Shown here: positions 1-6,603 of the stretch, one piece after another
Layout: the number at the start of each line of letters is the position of its first letter
How positions within the stretch are numbered: position 1 is the stretch's first letter
Source: an uncultured Chlorobiaceae bacterium
GTDB lineage: Bacteria > Bacteroidota > Chlorobiia > Chlorobiales > Chlorobiaceae
Length of the DNA stretch: 9,865 nt
Reading direction: 5' to 3'
Assembly (NCBI GenBank): GCA_903874585.1
Contig: CAIQSY010000220.1
Coordinates: 1-9,865 of the forward strand
Program-made: the position numbers and the translations under genes
The notes under the pieces: model-generated
Seen by the model: only the letters and a program-made list of their open reading frames with translations
What the model was told of the DNA's origin: nothing
Databases searched by the model: none

Positions 1-25
1 CGAAAACGGTTTTTCCTGCATACAT
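1..25 (-). CDS. Start of IS4-family (DUF4372-type) transposase, cut by the window edge
   Basis: Reading leftward from an ATG at 25-23, the first eight codons give MYAGKTVF. IS4-family transposases with the N-terminal DUF4372 domain characteristically open with a short leader followed by GKT(V/L)F, so I read this as a DDE transposase start. An AAGGA ribosome binding site lies about 7 nt upstream (32-36), which supports this start. A second ATG four bases downstream is in another frame and gives MQEKPFS, which I do not recognise. Only eight residues are visible, so the family call rests on this motif plus the IS-like leader. The rest of the gene lies left of the window. Confidence 0.55.
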
Positions 26-61
26 TGATCATTCCTTTTTTACGAGTTATGGAATGATCAA
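25..61 (-). promoter_or_regulatory. Hairpin that encloses the transposase ribosome binding site and start codon
   Basis: Positions 25-35 and 51-61 are perfect 11-bp inverted repeats (ttgatcattcc / ggaatgatcaa) around a 15-nt loop. On the minus strand the promoter-distal arm contains the GGA of the ribosome binding site and ends on the A of the transposase ATG. An RNA that includes the whole hairpin would mask the translation start, while one starting inside it would not. IS10 and IS50 use this arrangement to prevent transposase synthesis from read-through transcripts. The structure is seen in the sequence; the function is inferred by analogy. Confidence 0.55.
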
Positions 62-182
62 GATAACAACCTTTTTTCAAGTCGGTGACGCTCAAAAACG
101 TATCGTAATTACTTATATTATTAAAAGTTAAATGCCGTTAATTTTATCAACAACCGGACACCAGTGGGAATCTTTAAAGAAA

Positions 183-797
183 TCATTCAACACTCCACTT
201 TAGATCGGATTCAAATACCGGAAAAATATAAACATCCTTGAGTCGTTCACGCGGGATAACCGCTAACAGCCGTTGACTCAACATTGCTGCATTGATGGTA
301 TTCTTTGTTGTCAGAAGTTCGGCTTCCCGCAATATTTTGAACAAAACCTGACAGAGCTTCTTTCTGGTAGTCCGCTCTATAGCATCAAGTTCAGGGTGCC
401 ATTCCGACTTTTTATTCAAAAAGAAATAGAAATCATCGTCTTGAAGATCATGCTTCAGACCGATATATCTTTCCCGAATAACCTCTTCCGCAAATTCCGC
501 AATAAAGCGGTAGCAACGGCAAACCGCAATCCAGAGCAGGTATTTCTGTTCCTGGTCGTTTCCGGAAATCAGTAAATCCAGCTCCAACGTGTCAAGAGTT
601 TTCAATCTTGAGATAATTTCACGGCAGAGACGCTTCGATGTATTGAGTGTTCTTGACTGTAAAAGATTTTCGGAAAAGACCTTGTCTCTGACACTATTCC
701 AGTCGTTCATGTCAACAAACAGCATAGCCAAAGCCACCGATTCGCGATGAAACAGACCGCCTGTTGTAAAAGACATGCTGTATCTATCGGTACTCAT
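183..797 (-). CDS. brxA: BrxA, BREX phage-defence protein (DUF1819)
   Basis: The 204-residue protein matches the DUF1819/BrxA family along its length. It opens with YSMSFTTGGLFHRES (6-20). It continues with a DWNSVRDKVFSENLLQSRT segment (32-50), a QEQKYLLWIAVCRCYRFIAEF core (82-102) and an SEWHPELD motif (131-138). The end of the protein contains RKKLCQVLFKILREAELL (145-162) and an IFPV tail (191-194). BrxA is a small DNA-binding protein encoded first in most BREX operons (brxA-brxB-brxC-pglX-pglZ-brxL), where BREX blocks phage replication and methylates host DNA. The gene appears complete and of normal length. The start at 797 keeps the conserved N-terminus; the ribosome binding site is weak. 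The expected next gene, brxB, is not adjacent: behind the stop codon lies an apparent IS4-type element in the same direction. Whether the rest of BREX survives beyond it cannot be seen. Confidence 0.88.
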   Translation of the reverse strand: MSTDRYSMSFTTGGLFHRESVALAMLFVDMNDWNSVRDKVFSENLLQSRTLNTSKRLCREIISRLKTLDTLELDLLISGNDQEQKYLLWIAVCRCYRFIAEFAEEVIRERYIGLKHDLQDDDFYFFLNKKSEWHPELDAIERTTRKKLCQVLFKILREAELLTTKNTINAAMLSQRLLAVIPRERLKDVYIFPVFESDLKWSVE

Positions 798-1131
798 TTC
801 ATATAATCGTGACTGTTATCAATTTTCTAATTTTACAAACAGTTTAATCGATCTGTGACGTACCAAAATCTCATTTTGGTTCAAGGTAACACTTATCATT
901 CTGAAGATTGACCTCTTCTATAATTAATACTGCCAACCTGCCGATACTCCTCTTTTGTCAGGTTTTAAAAAGATGAATAATAATGATATTATATACGTAT
1001 TTTTCGGAATACAGGTAACACCTCCTGCTATTGTGTGCTCATGAATATGGAATATTTTTAGTATGTTACACCATTTTTGACCGAGCAACCAATGCTCTTC
1101 AAAGAACCTCTCGAACCTTCCGTAAAGCGGC
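798..1131. other. Divergent intergenic region between brxA and fni
   Basis: This 334-bp AT-rich stretch separates the divergent brxA and fni genes, so it should hold promoters for both. Besides the palindrome at 862-880 I see a TATAAT at 919-924 without a convincing -35. There is also a TTGTCA (955-960) spaced 17 bp from TAATAA (978-983) on the plus strand. Either could serve fni, with a leader of about 140-200 nt. A minus-strand open frame at 924-1169 overlaps the fni start and resembles no family, so I do not call it a gene. Confidence 0.4.
862..880. promoter_or_regulatory. Perfect 8-bp palindrome with 3-bp spacer, candidate operator upstream of brxA
   Basis: The arms accaaaat (862-869) and attttggt (873-880) are perfectly complementary around ctc. 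The centre lies about 75 bp upstream of the brxA start, in the divergent region shared with fni. There is no T-tract on either side, which argues against a terminator. BREX operons are often repressed by WYL-domain BrxR proteins that bind inverted repeats upstream of brxA. No brxR gene is visible here, so that link is speculative. Confidence 0.35.
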
Positions 1132-2205
1132 ATGAGCAACAGTGGAGATAGCATAACAATTGAGCGCAAGCACAGTCATGTTGAGATATGCCTGCACGGC
1201 GATGTTGCATTCAGTGGCAAAACGACAGGCTTGGAGCAATTCGAGTTTGAGCACAATGCGCTGCCCGAAGTATCGTTTTCCGACATCGACCTCTCCACTA
1301 CATTTCTTGGTAAGAACATCGGCGCTCCGTTAATGATCTCCTCCATGACCGGCGGATACAGCGAAGCAGCGATGCTCAATCAGCATCTGGCGGAGACCGC
1401 TGAACACTTCAACATTCCGCTTGGCGTTGGCAGTATGCGGCAGACGCTCGAAAATTCATCGCACCGCGAAAGCTTTGCGGTTACCCGTAAATGCGCCCCA
1501 ACTATCCAGATTTTTGCCAACATCGGAGCGCCGGAAGTTGCGCAAGGGTTAAGCGAAAGCGACATTCGCATGATGCTCGATCTGCTTGAAGCTGATGGAT
1601 TGATTGTTCATTTGAATGCGGCGCAAGAGCTGTTTCAGCCTGAAGGCAACACTGATTTCCGCCGTGTGCTTGATCAACTTGCCAAACTCACCAACACCAT
1701 CACGATGCCAATTATTATCAAAGAGGTGGGATGCGGCATTTCGGCAACGGTTGCCCGTCAACTCCTTGAAGCTGGTGTCAGTGTCATAGATGTCGCAGGC
1801 GCAGGCGGTATCAGTTGGCAGAAGGTGGAGGAGATCCGCTATACGCGCCAATTTGGCACGGAGAACCGCTTCAGCCCGCAAGCGCTCGACACGCTGCTGA
1901 ACTGGGGAATTCCTACGGCACAATGCCTGCTCGACATCAAGCAATTGAAGGATGAGCATCCTGAATTTCGTGATGCTGAAATTATCTCGTCAGGCGGCAT
2001 ACAAAGCGGCATCGACATTGCCGTATCGCTGGCACTTGGCGCACAACTTGCCGCCTCGGCACGCTCCATGCTCAAGGCGCTGCATGAAGGCACACTTGAA
2101 CACACCATTACCACATGGCTTAACGACCTCAAAGCGGTCATGTTCCTCTGCGGAGCAACAACCATTGAGGAACTTAGAAATAAACGACTTCTCCTTAAAC
2201 ATTGA
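1132..2205 (+). CDS. fni: Type 2 isopentenyl-diphosphate delta-isomerase (FMN-dependent)
   Basis: The 357-residue protein interconverts IPP and DMAPP using FMN and NAD(P)H, supplying the allylic primer for prenyl chain growth in the cytoplasm. Visible family features are ERKHSHV (11-17) and the flavin-binding LMISSMTGG (67-75). GVGSMRQ lies at 98-104 and FANIGAP at 128-134. The HLNAAQE active-site motif (160-166) carries the conserved Asn, Gln and Glu. KEVGCGIS (197-204), VAGAGGISW (221-229) and SSGGIQSG (286-293) complete the FMN-phosphate-binding TIM barrel. Length is typical. The start at 1132 has only a weak AAAGCGG upstream. It overlaps the prenyl synthase gene by 4 bp, so the two are probably co-transcribed and functionally paired. 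The enzyme is unrelated to type 1 Idi. Confidence 0.95.
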   Translation: MSNSGDSITIERKHSHVEICLHGDVAFSGKTTGLEQFEFEHNALPEVSFSDIDLSTTFLGKNIGAPLMISSMTGGYSEAAMLNQHLAETAEHFNIPLGVGSMRQTLENSSHRESFAVTRKCAPTIQIFANIGAPEVAQGLSESDIRMMLDLLEADGLIVHLNAAQELFQPEGNTDFRRVLDQLAKLTNTITMPIIIKEVGCGISATVARQLLEAGVSVIDVAGAGGISWQKVEEIRYTRQFGTENRFSPQALDTLLNWGIPTAQCLLDIKQLKDEHPEFRDAEIISSGGIQSGIDIAVSLALGAQLAASARSMLKALHEGTLEHTITTWLNDLKAVMFLCGATTIEELRNKRLLLKH

Positions 2206-3215
2206 CCGATTTCATCATGACTATGCCTATCACACAGGAACTTGTTGAAAAAAAGTATCACCTTTACCACGCAAAAATCAATGATGCGCTCGGAAAATGT
2301 TTCGACAGCGAAAGTCCTGTAACGCTTTATGCCCCAGCACGATACATTCTGGAAGGCAAGGGAAAGCGCATTCGTCCATTTTTGACGCTGCTTGCCTCTG
2401 AAGCGGTGTGTGGCGAATCGGATTCAGCGCTGAACGTTGCGCTTGCCGTCGAAATTCTCCACAACTTCACGCTGATTCATGATGACATTATGGATCAGGC
2501 TGAACTCCGCCACGGTAGAACCACGGTTCATAAAAAATGGAATGTCAGCGCCGCTATTTTAACCGGCGATATGATGATTGCTTATGCTTACGAGCTTGCT
2601 CTGCAGGCGAAAAGCCACCGCCATGCTGAGCTGGTGCATATTCTCAACCACGCCAACATCACCATCTGCGAAGGGCAGGCGCTTGATATGGAGCTTGAAG
2701 AGAAGCACGATGCCACCATTGCTGACTACTTGGACATGATTGCCAAAAAAACCGGTCGGCTCATTTCAGCCGCACTTGAAGCGGGAGGTGTTGCAGGCAA
2801 TGCAACGGACGAACAACTGCGCAGTCTGGTTCTCTTTGGTGAAAAAATTGGTCAGGCGTTCCAGATTCAAGACGACTATCTTGATATTATGGCTGAAGAT
2901 GGTAAGTCAGGCAAAATGGCTGGGGGCGATATCATCAACGGCAAAAAAACCTATCTCCTGCTCCGCTCACTTGAACTCAGCTCAGGCGCTGAACGCGATC
3001 TCTTGACCTCCATCATCGCCAATAAAGGCATCGGTGCCGAGAGAGTGCCCGACGTAAAAGCTATTTTTGAGCGCAGTGGCGTGCTTGATGAAACTGCTGC
3101 ACTCATCAACAAAAATACCGAAGAGGCGCTCAGCGCACTCGAAAATATGCCACACGCCGAAGGGCGCGACTATCTCAAAGGTTTTGCCAATATGTTGATG
3201 AAGCGCGACTTCTAA
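2202..3215 (+). CDS. Short-chain trans-prenyl diphosphate synthase, probably geranylgeranyl-type
   Basis: This 337-residue class I prenyl transferase condenses IPP onto allylic diphosphates. It shows GKGKRIRP (52-59), the first Asp-rich motif DDIMD (94-98), the second DDYLD (224-228) and GGDIINGKKTY (241-251). The first motif is plain DDxxD without the two-residue insertion of bacterial FPP synthases, and a Phe sits five residues before it. That pattern is typical of archaeal-type GGPP synthases, so a C20 (possibly C15/C20) product is likely. In a green sulfur bacterium it would feed carotenoids, quinones and chlorophyll side chains. The frame opens with TTG at 2202, overlapping the fni stop. 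ATGs at 2217 and 2223 are equally plausible starts, and none has a good ribosome binding site. The family is certain; the exact product is inferred. Confidence 0.92.
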   Translation: MTDFIMTMPITQELVEKKYHLYHAKINDALGKCFDSESPVTLYAPARYILEGKGKRIRPFLTLLASEAVCGESDSALNVALAVEILHNFTLIHDDIMDQAELRHGRTTVHKKWNVSAAILTGDMMIAYAYELALQAKSHRHAELVHILNHANITICEGQALDMELEEKHDATIADYLDMIAKKTGRLISAALEAGGVAGNATDEQLRSLVLFGEKIGQAFQIQDDYLDIMAEDGKSGKMAGGDIINGKKTYLLLRSLELSSGAERDLLTSIIANKGIGAERVPDVKAIFERSGVLDETAALINKNTEEALSALENMPHAEGRDYLKGFANMLMKRDF

Positions 3216-3228
3216 GGCGGCTCATCGG

Positions 3229-4377
3229 ATGACACCTGCTACCATGAAACAGAAGCATCTCATGCTTCTCTTGACGCTTGTGCCGGGCATTGGACCAGCA
3301 AGAATCAAAGCAATGACCAACGCTTTTACGGATGTTATGGCTATCCCGCACGCTGGCGTTGATGATTTGATGAAAATTCCCGGCATTGGAGAATCGCTTG
3401 GTCGGCAGATTCGCCACTTTTTTCATCATCCTGCAACTCTTGACAATGCAAAGCGCGCGGTCGATGAGCAAATAGCGGGTCTGGCTCGATATAACGCCAC
3501 AATGGTCACCCTGCTCGACCCGGACTACCCGTCGCTCTTGCGAGAAATTTACGATCCACCTCCCTGCCTTTTTGTGCGCGGCACACTTCCACCAAAAAAT
3601 ATGCCAGGCTTGGCAGTTGTCGGTACACGATATGCGTCGCAATATGGAAAACAGGCAACGGCGCAACTGTGCAAAGAGTTGGTAACGTGTGGAATGGCCA
3701 TATTCAGTGGCATGGCGTACGGCATCGACATGGCGGCACACACCGCAACCTGTGAACATGGTGGTATCACCATTGCCGTGCTGGCAAGCGGCATCGACAC
3801 CATCTACACCGATCCTCAAGGCAAAGTGTGGCCAAAAATTCTCGAACGAGGCGCACTCATCTCCGAAGAGTGGCTTGGCTCAACGCTCACACCAGGAAAA
3901 TTTCCGAAACGCAACCGCATCATTTCGGGCATCTCATTGGGAACACTTGTTGTAGAATCGGATAGTCAAGGTGGATCGCTGATTACGGCGGCAACAGCGC
4001 TAGAACAAAATCGCGAAGTCTTTGCCATACCCGGCAGCATCTTTTCCCGCACATCACGCGGAACGAACAAGCTCATTCAACAAGGGCAGGCAAAAGCGGT
4101 CATGAGCGCTGAAGATATTATCAGCGAACTTGGCACGCCGCTCACCAAACGCCACGCAGGTAACACGCCAGCACCAGAGACCATCGAGGACGAAACGCTC
4201 TCAACCATCGAAAAAAGCATTATCAAGTGCATGGGCAGAGAACCGATTCACATTGATGCACTTGCGCAAGCCTCAGCTATAGATATTTCCACACTTCTGG
4301 TGCATCTCTTTGAGCTGGAATTCAAGAACGCTATTGTGCAACAGCCAGGGCAGTTTTTCCAGAGAAAAACAGTGTAG
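3229..4377 (+). CDS. dprA: DNA-processing protein DprA (Smf)
   Basis: DprA binds incoming single-stranded DNA in the cytoplasm and loads RecA during natural transformation. The 382-residue protein has an N-terminal helix-hairpin-helix region (VPGIGPARIK 18-27, IPGIGESLGRQ 50-60). The extended Rossmann fold of the family follows: LAVVGTRYASQYG (128-140), FSGMAYGIDMAAH (159-171), FPKRNRIISG (225-234), GGSLITAATALEQ (248-260) and VFAIPGS (264-270). A C-terminal winged-helix DML1-like domain (about 323-377) follows a linker rich in Pro and Thr. The full three-domain form is present. It begins 13 bp after the prenyl synthase stop, with AAGGCGG about 8 nt before ATG 3229; ATG 3244 is an alternative. 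It is probably co-transcribed with the isoprenoid genes, although the functions are unrelated. Confidence 0.95.
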   Translation: MTPATMKQKHLMLLLTLVPGIGPARIKAMTNAFTDVMAIPHAGVDDLMKIPGIGESLGRQIRHFFHHPATLDNAKRAVDEQIAGLARYNATMVTLLDPDYPSLLREIYDPPPCLFVRGTLPPKNMPGLAVVGTRYASQYGKQATAQLCKELVTCGMAIFSGMAYGIDMAAHTATCEHGGITIAVLASGIDTIYTDPQGKVWPKILERGALISEEWLGSTLTPGKFPKRNRIISGISLGTLVVESDSQGGSLITAATALEQNREVFAIPGSIFSRTSRGTNKLIQQGQAKAVMSAEDIISELGTPLTKRHAGNTPAPETIEDETLSTIEKSIIKCMGREPIHIDALAQASAIDISTLLVHLFELEFKNAIVQQPGQFFQRKTV

Positions 4378-4616
4378 CCGGCAAAACCTTGCGGGTGAAA
4401 ATCGGGATGAAGAGAAAAGTGACAACACAACGACCATTGCAGCACCCAAGGTGCAGCATAGGAATGGCTCATGGCATAAAAGAGAGCTTCTCGTGCTTTG
4501 TGTAAGTTTTTTATCAAGGAATTATTACCTTTGACAGTCAATTCAGGCAGAAACAAAAAGTTCTCGCACTCAACGTGCCTCAGTTAAAAGCTTATAACCT
4601 TTAAACAATAATAATA
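4378..4616 (+). other. Intergenic region between dprA and ompH
   Basis: This gap separates two same-strand units and should carry the ompH promoter. A TTGACA stands at 4531-4536 but has no TATAAT-like box at normal spacing. A TATAAC at 4593-4598 lies 18 bp before the start codon. A small hairpin (gcacc 4442-4446 / ggtgc 4450-4454) and a T6 run near 4507-4512 are possible but weak termination signals for the upstream unit. No gene is evident. Confidence 0.3.
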
Positions 4617-5168
4617 ATGGCTCACAAAAAAGAATTTATGACGATGACACACCGTATCATCATAGCTGCTGCGTTAGGTTTCGTAATGACTACACCACAA
4701 TCATTTGCGGCAACACAACAGGCGACGAAAGTAAGTGTCGTTGATTCAGGAAAAATTCTGCAAATGCTGCCAGAAACCAAAGGTGCTGAAACTGCATTAC
4801 AAGCAGCATCTGCACCGCTCGAAAAAGAGCTTGAGCGCATGAATCAAGAGCTGCAGAAATCAGTTGCAACCTATCGCCAGCAGGCAGGCTCTTTAAGCAA
4901 AGCTGCAAGAGATCAGAAAGAGAGAGAGTTGAGTGCAAAAGCAAAAGCTGTTGAAAAATATCAGCAGGAGAACTTTGGACGCGGCGGTACTATGGAAAAG
5001 AAACAGCAGGAACTCTTCGTACCAATCCGCCAGAAAGTATTGGCTGCCGTGCAGACAATTGCGGAAAATGAAGGTGTAACACTCGTGCTTGAGAAAAACA
5101 GCGCTATTTACGTGACTCCTGAAAATGATATCACCTTCAAAGTGCTCGACAAATTAAATCTCAAGTAA
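4617..5168 (+). CDS. OmpH/Skp-family periplasmic chaperone
   Basis: The 183-residue protein fits the OmpH/Skp family, which binds unfolded outer-membrane proteins in the periplasm and escorts them to the BAM complex. A signal peptide is clear: a Lys/His/Arg-containing N-terminus, a hydrophobic stretch IIIAAALGFVM (14-24) and a likely cleavage after SFA (29-31). The mature part starts with the typical short strand KVSVVDSGKIL (38-48). A long charged coiled coil follows (about 65-145, rich in Gln, Lys, Glu and Ala). It closes with VTLVLEKNSAIYVTPENDITFKVLDKL, positions 154-180, which returns to the beta body. ATG 4617 gives a long n-region; Met8 or Met10 could also be the start. LptC follows 17 bp downstream, so the pair forms an envelope-biogenesis unit. 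Confidence 0.88.
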   Translation: MAHKKEFMTMTHRIIIAAALGFVMTTPQSFAATQQATKVSVVDSGKILQMLPETKGAETALQAASAPLEKELERMNQELQKSVATYRQQAGSLSKAARDQKERELSAKAKAVEKYQQENFGRGGTMEKKQQELFVPIRQKVLAAVQTIAENEGVTLVLEKNSAIYVTPENDITFKVLDKLNLK

Positions 5169-5185
5169 GCATCTCCCTTAGCCTG

Positions 5186-5740
5186 ATGAGCGTGAGAAGA
5201 GCTGCTCTTTTTTATCTCAATATCCTGGTGGTGATCATGACGGGATGCGGCGAACCAGTCAAGGCTCGCCGCTTTGACCAAAACGATGCGGCTGCTCTCG
5301 ACAGTCTGCTTCAAGAGAGCTGGCAAGTTAAAGTGGATCTCACCGAGTCAGGTATCCAGAAAGGCATGGTGCAGGCAGCTCACCAGACGGAGTACAAAAC
5401 CCGACAGGGCAGCCAGCACCATCTCGATGGAGGAATAATGGTGACACTTTTTGACCAGCATGGGCACGCAACAACCACCATAACCGCAGAAAAAGCTGTT
5501 ATTCACGATAATCAGGATATTGAAGCAATAGGCAATGTTGTGATGAGGTCATCAACGGATGGAACCGTGATCACCAGTGAGTACGCCAAACGAAGTGCCC
5601 GCGATAAAATGATACGTTCCAATCGGTTGGTTACCATCACCAGAAATAATGAAACTATTCGCGGCGAAGGCTTTGAAAGTGATCAGTCACTAAAAAAATA
5701 TCGAATTTTTCGAGGTAGCGGAGAGGCATTTATACACTAA
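5186..5740 (+). CDS. lptC: LptC-like lipopolysaccharide-transport lipoprotein
   Basis: The 184-residue protein has an N-terminal hydrophobic segment (7-18) ending in a lipobox-like MTGC with Cys21, so it is probably lipid-anchored. The body resembles the LptC/YrbK family. ESGIQKGMVQAAHQTEY (54-70) is the start of the jellyroll. MVTLFDQHGHATTTITAEKA (85-104) and IEAIGNVVMRSSTDGTVITS (112-131) carry the repeated strands typical of LptC and LptA. The protein ends with IRGEGFESDQSLKKYRIFRG (158-177). LptC joins the inner-membrane LptBFG transporter to the periplasmic LptA bridge. A lipoprotein anchor instead of the E. coli transmembrane helix is known from related phyla. It probably shares a transcript with the upstream chaperone. 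Sequence identity in this family is low, so the symbol is assigned by pattern and context. Confidence 0.8.
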   Translation: MSVRRAALFYLNILVVIMTGCGEPVKARRFDQNDAAALDSLLQESWQVKVDLTESGIQKGMVQAAHQTEYKTRQGSQHHLDGGIMVTLFDQHGHATTTITAEKAVIHDNQDIEAIGNVVMRSSTDGTVITSEYAKRSARDKMIRSNRLVTITRNNETIRGEGFESDQSLKKYRIFRGSGEAFIH

Positions 5741-6032
5741 TAATGAAGTAGATTTTTTCATGGAATTACACGTTTAACCAGAAGCGTTTCCCGTCCCATT
5801 CTTCTCTTTTCCAAGCCTTTCAAAAAGTTATTATTTTTAAATAACTTAGAACATTAAAATCATCCCTCTTTACTCCCCTTCTATTCTATTTCTTTCCCTT
5901 GTTTTTTGTAATTTTCTGCTTAATTTGTAAAGCTGCCGTAAAGTTGAGGCGGGTTTTACAATTAAAAAGCACGGTAACCACCGCCAAAGCCCTACGACCC
6001 GACAAGGCTTTGGCGGTAGCGAAAAATCAGCG
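5741..6032. other. Convergent intergenic region after lptC
   Basis: This AT-rich stretch between converging genes has no credible gene. It holds an AT-only 8-bp inverted repeat (5825-5832 / 5840-5847) without a T-tract. It also holds two GTAAAG words 11 bp apart (5927-5932 and 5938-5943) and the large GC-rich hairpin at 5980-6017. A plus-strand open frame at 5899-6099 lacks any recognisable domain and overlaps the end of the lipoprotein gene. Confidence 0.4.
5963..6017 (-). terminator. GC-rich hairpin downstream of the lipoprotein gene, possible terminator
   Basis: Positions 5980-5991 (accgccaaagcc) and 6006-6017 are a perfect 12-bp inverted repeat with a 14-nt loop; wobble pairs may extend the stem to about 15 bp. 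It lies 16 bp past the stop codon of the minus-strand lipoprotein gene. A run of five T on that strand (5964-5968) begins about 11 nt after the perfect stem, which is farther than in a textbook terminator. It could act in both directions between the converging genes, or be a dispersed repeat. Confidence 0.45.
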
Positions 6033-6512
6033 CTACAAGTTTTGTAACTCTCCAATCTTTTTCCAATCCCTATCCGGCTGTAGGGTCACGGTCACGTAAA
6101 GCGATTTATGATCAACGTTGGATGAAGAAATTCCCTTCATTTTCAAATCTGCATTAACTTGAGTCGGTGTTAGCTCATACAAGCCGCCGGTAAGAGCATC
6201 AACACCAAGCCCAATAAAGCCACCTAATACAATATTTCCCCAAACCCAACTATTAACCTTTTTTATCAAAGTCATTTCGTAAGGGTGGTATCCAGCGAGA
6301 TTTATTTTTACGATATGAATATCTTTTTTCGATAAATCCTCTGTTAGCGGCGTTTTACCTACAGCTCTCCCGTCAATCGTGACGTCAGCATTTGAAGGAT
6401 TGCTTGAAAAGCTAACTTTTTGTTTTGTGCCATCAATTATTGTCGCACAACTCGAAAGAATTGGGCTGATTCCCGCAAGGAGGAGTAACGTTACTGCTGT
6501 TTTCTTTTTCAT
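6033..6512 (-). CDS. PEGA-domain lipoprotein of unknown role
   Basis: I chose the ATG at 6512, giving 159 residues. It opens a clean lipoprotein signal (MKKK, hydrophobic 6-19, lipobox LSSC with Cys22), and a good promoter lies directly upstream. The frame stays open to an ATG at 6569, but that extension would bury the signal peptide. After Cys22 comes a PEGA-like beta domain, QKVSFSSNPSNADVTIDGRA (31-50), followed by VGKTPLT and a VKINLAGYHPYEM strand (68-80). Next is a glycine-rich hydrophobic stretch WVWGNIVLGGFIGLGVDALT (89-108), as in many small envelope lipoproteins that open with SCATII. The PEGA fold is often linked to surface binding; nothing here shows a partner. Expression appears independent. 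Confidence 0.8.
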   Translation of the reverse strand: MKKKTAVTLLLLAGISPILSSCATIIDGTKQKVSFSSNPSNADVTIDGRAVGKTPLTEDLSKKDIHIVKINLAGYHPYEMTLIKKVNSWVWGNIVLGGFIGLGVDALTGGLYELTPTQVNADLKMKGISSSNVDHKSLYVTVTLQPDRDWKKIGELQNL

Positions 6513-6539
6513 GTTGTTGCTGTTTGTTGTTAAAAAAAG

Positions 6540-6569
6540 AGCATAAAAATACAGTTTAATAACGTACAA
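6540..6569 (-). promoter_or_regulatory. Candidate promoter of the PEGA lipoprotein gene
   Basis: On the minus strand TTGTAC (6569-6564) is followed after 18 bp by TATGCT (6545-6540). This would start transcription near 6533, about 20 nt before the lipoprotein ATG at 6512. It lies inside the possible N-terminal extension of that frame, which supports the shorter protein. Confidence 0.4.
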
Positions 6570-6603
6570 AAAACCATCACAAACAACTGCTTTTTCGTTT
6601 CCA

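Larger units (their letters stand above)
1..175 (-). mobile_element. Left-hand remainder of a probable IS4-family insertion sequence; outer boundary not resolved
   Basis: The transposase start at 1-25 and the noncoding stretch between it and the brxA stop codon fit the terminal region of an insertion sequence. IS4-type elements usually carry about 100-150 bp between the inverted-repeat tip and the transposase ATG, which puts the tip roughly at 150-180. The sequence at 162-176 (ccggacaccagtggg) is a candidate tip. The partner terminal repeat and the target-site duplication lie outside the window, so the end is approximate. The element is co-oriented with brxA and sits directly behind it. Confidence 0.45.

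Noticed and set aside
924..1169. Minus-strand open frame of 81 codons between brxA and fni
   Set aside because: It overlaps the fni start, lacks a ribosome binding site and shows no recognisable domain; it is probably chance.
1839..2270. Minus-strand open frame across the fni/prenyl synthase junction
   Set aside because: It is antisense to two certain genes, with Ser- and Cys-rich composition typical of a reverse-strand shadow.
3175..3819. Long minus-strand open frame of 214 codons inside dprA
   Set aside because: It lies antisense to the well-supported dprA coding frame, has a Cys/His/Arg-rich shadow composition and no domain.
4442..4454. Terminator after dprA
   Set aside because: The stem is only 5 bp and no T-tract follows, so it is noted in the intergenic entry but not called.
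4248..4556. Minus-strand open frame overlapping the end of dprA
   Set aside because: It overlaps the winged-helix end of dprA and resembles no family.
5899..6099. Plus-strand 66-codon open frame over the GC-rich hairpin
   Set aside because: It runs through an inverted repeat and overlaps the 3' end of the lipoprotein gene; no protein character.
6513..6569. N-terminal extension of the PEGA lipoprotein to ATG 6569
   Set aside because: It would place 19 extra residues before a clear lipoprotein signal peptide and would cover the likely promoter.
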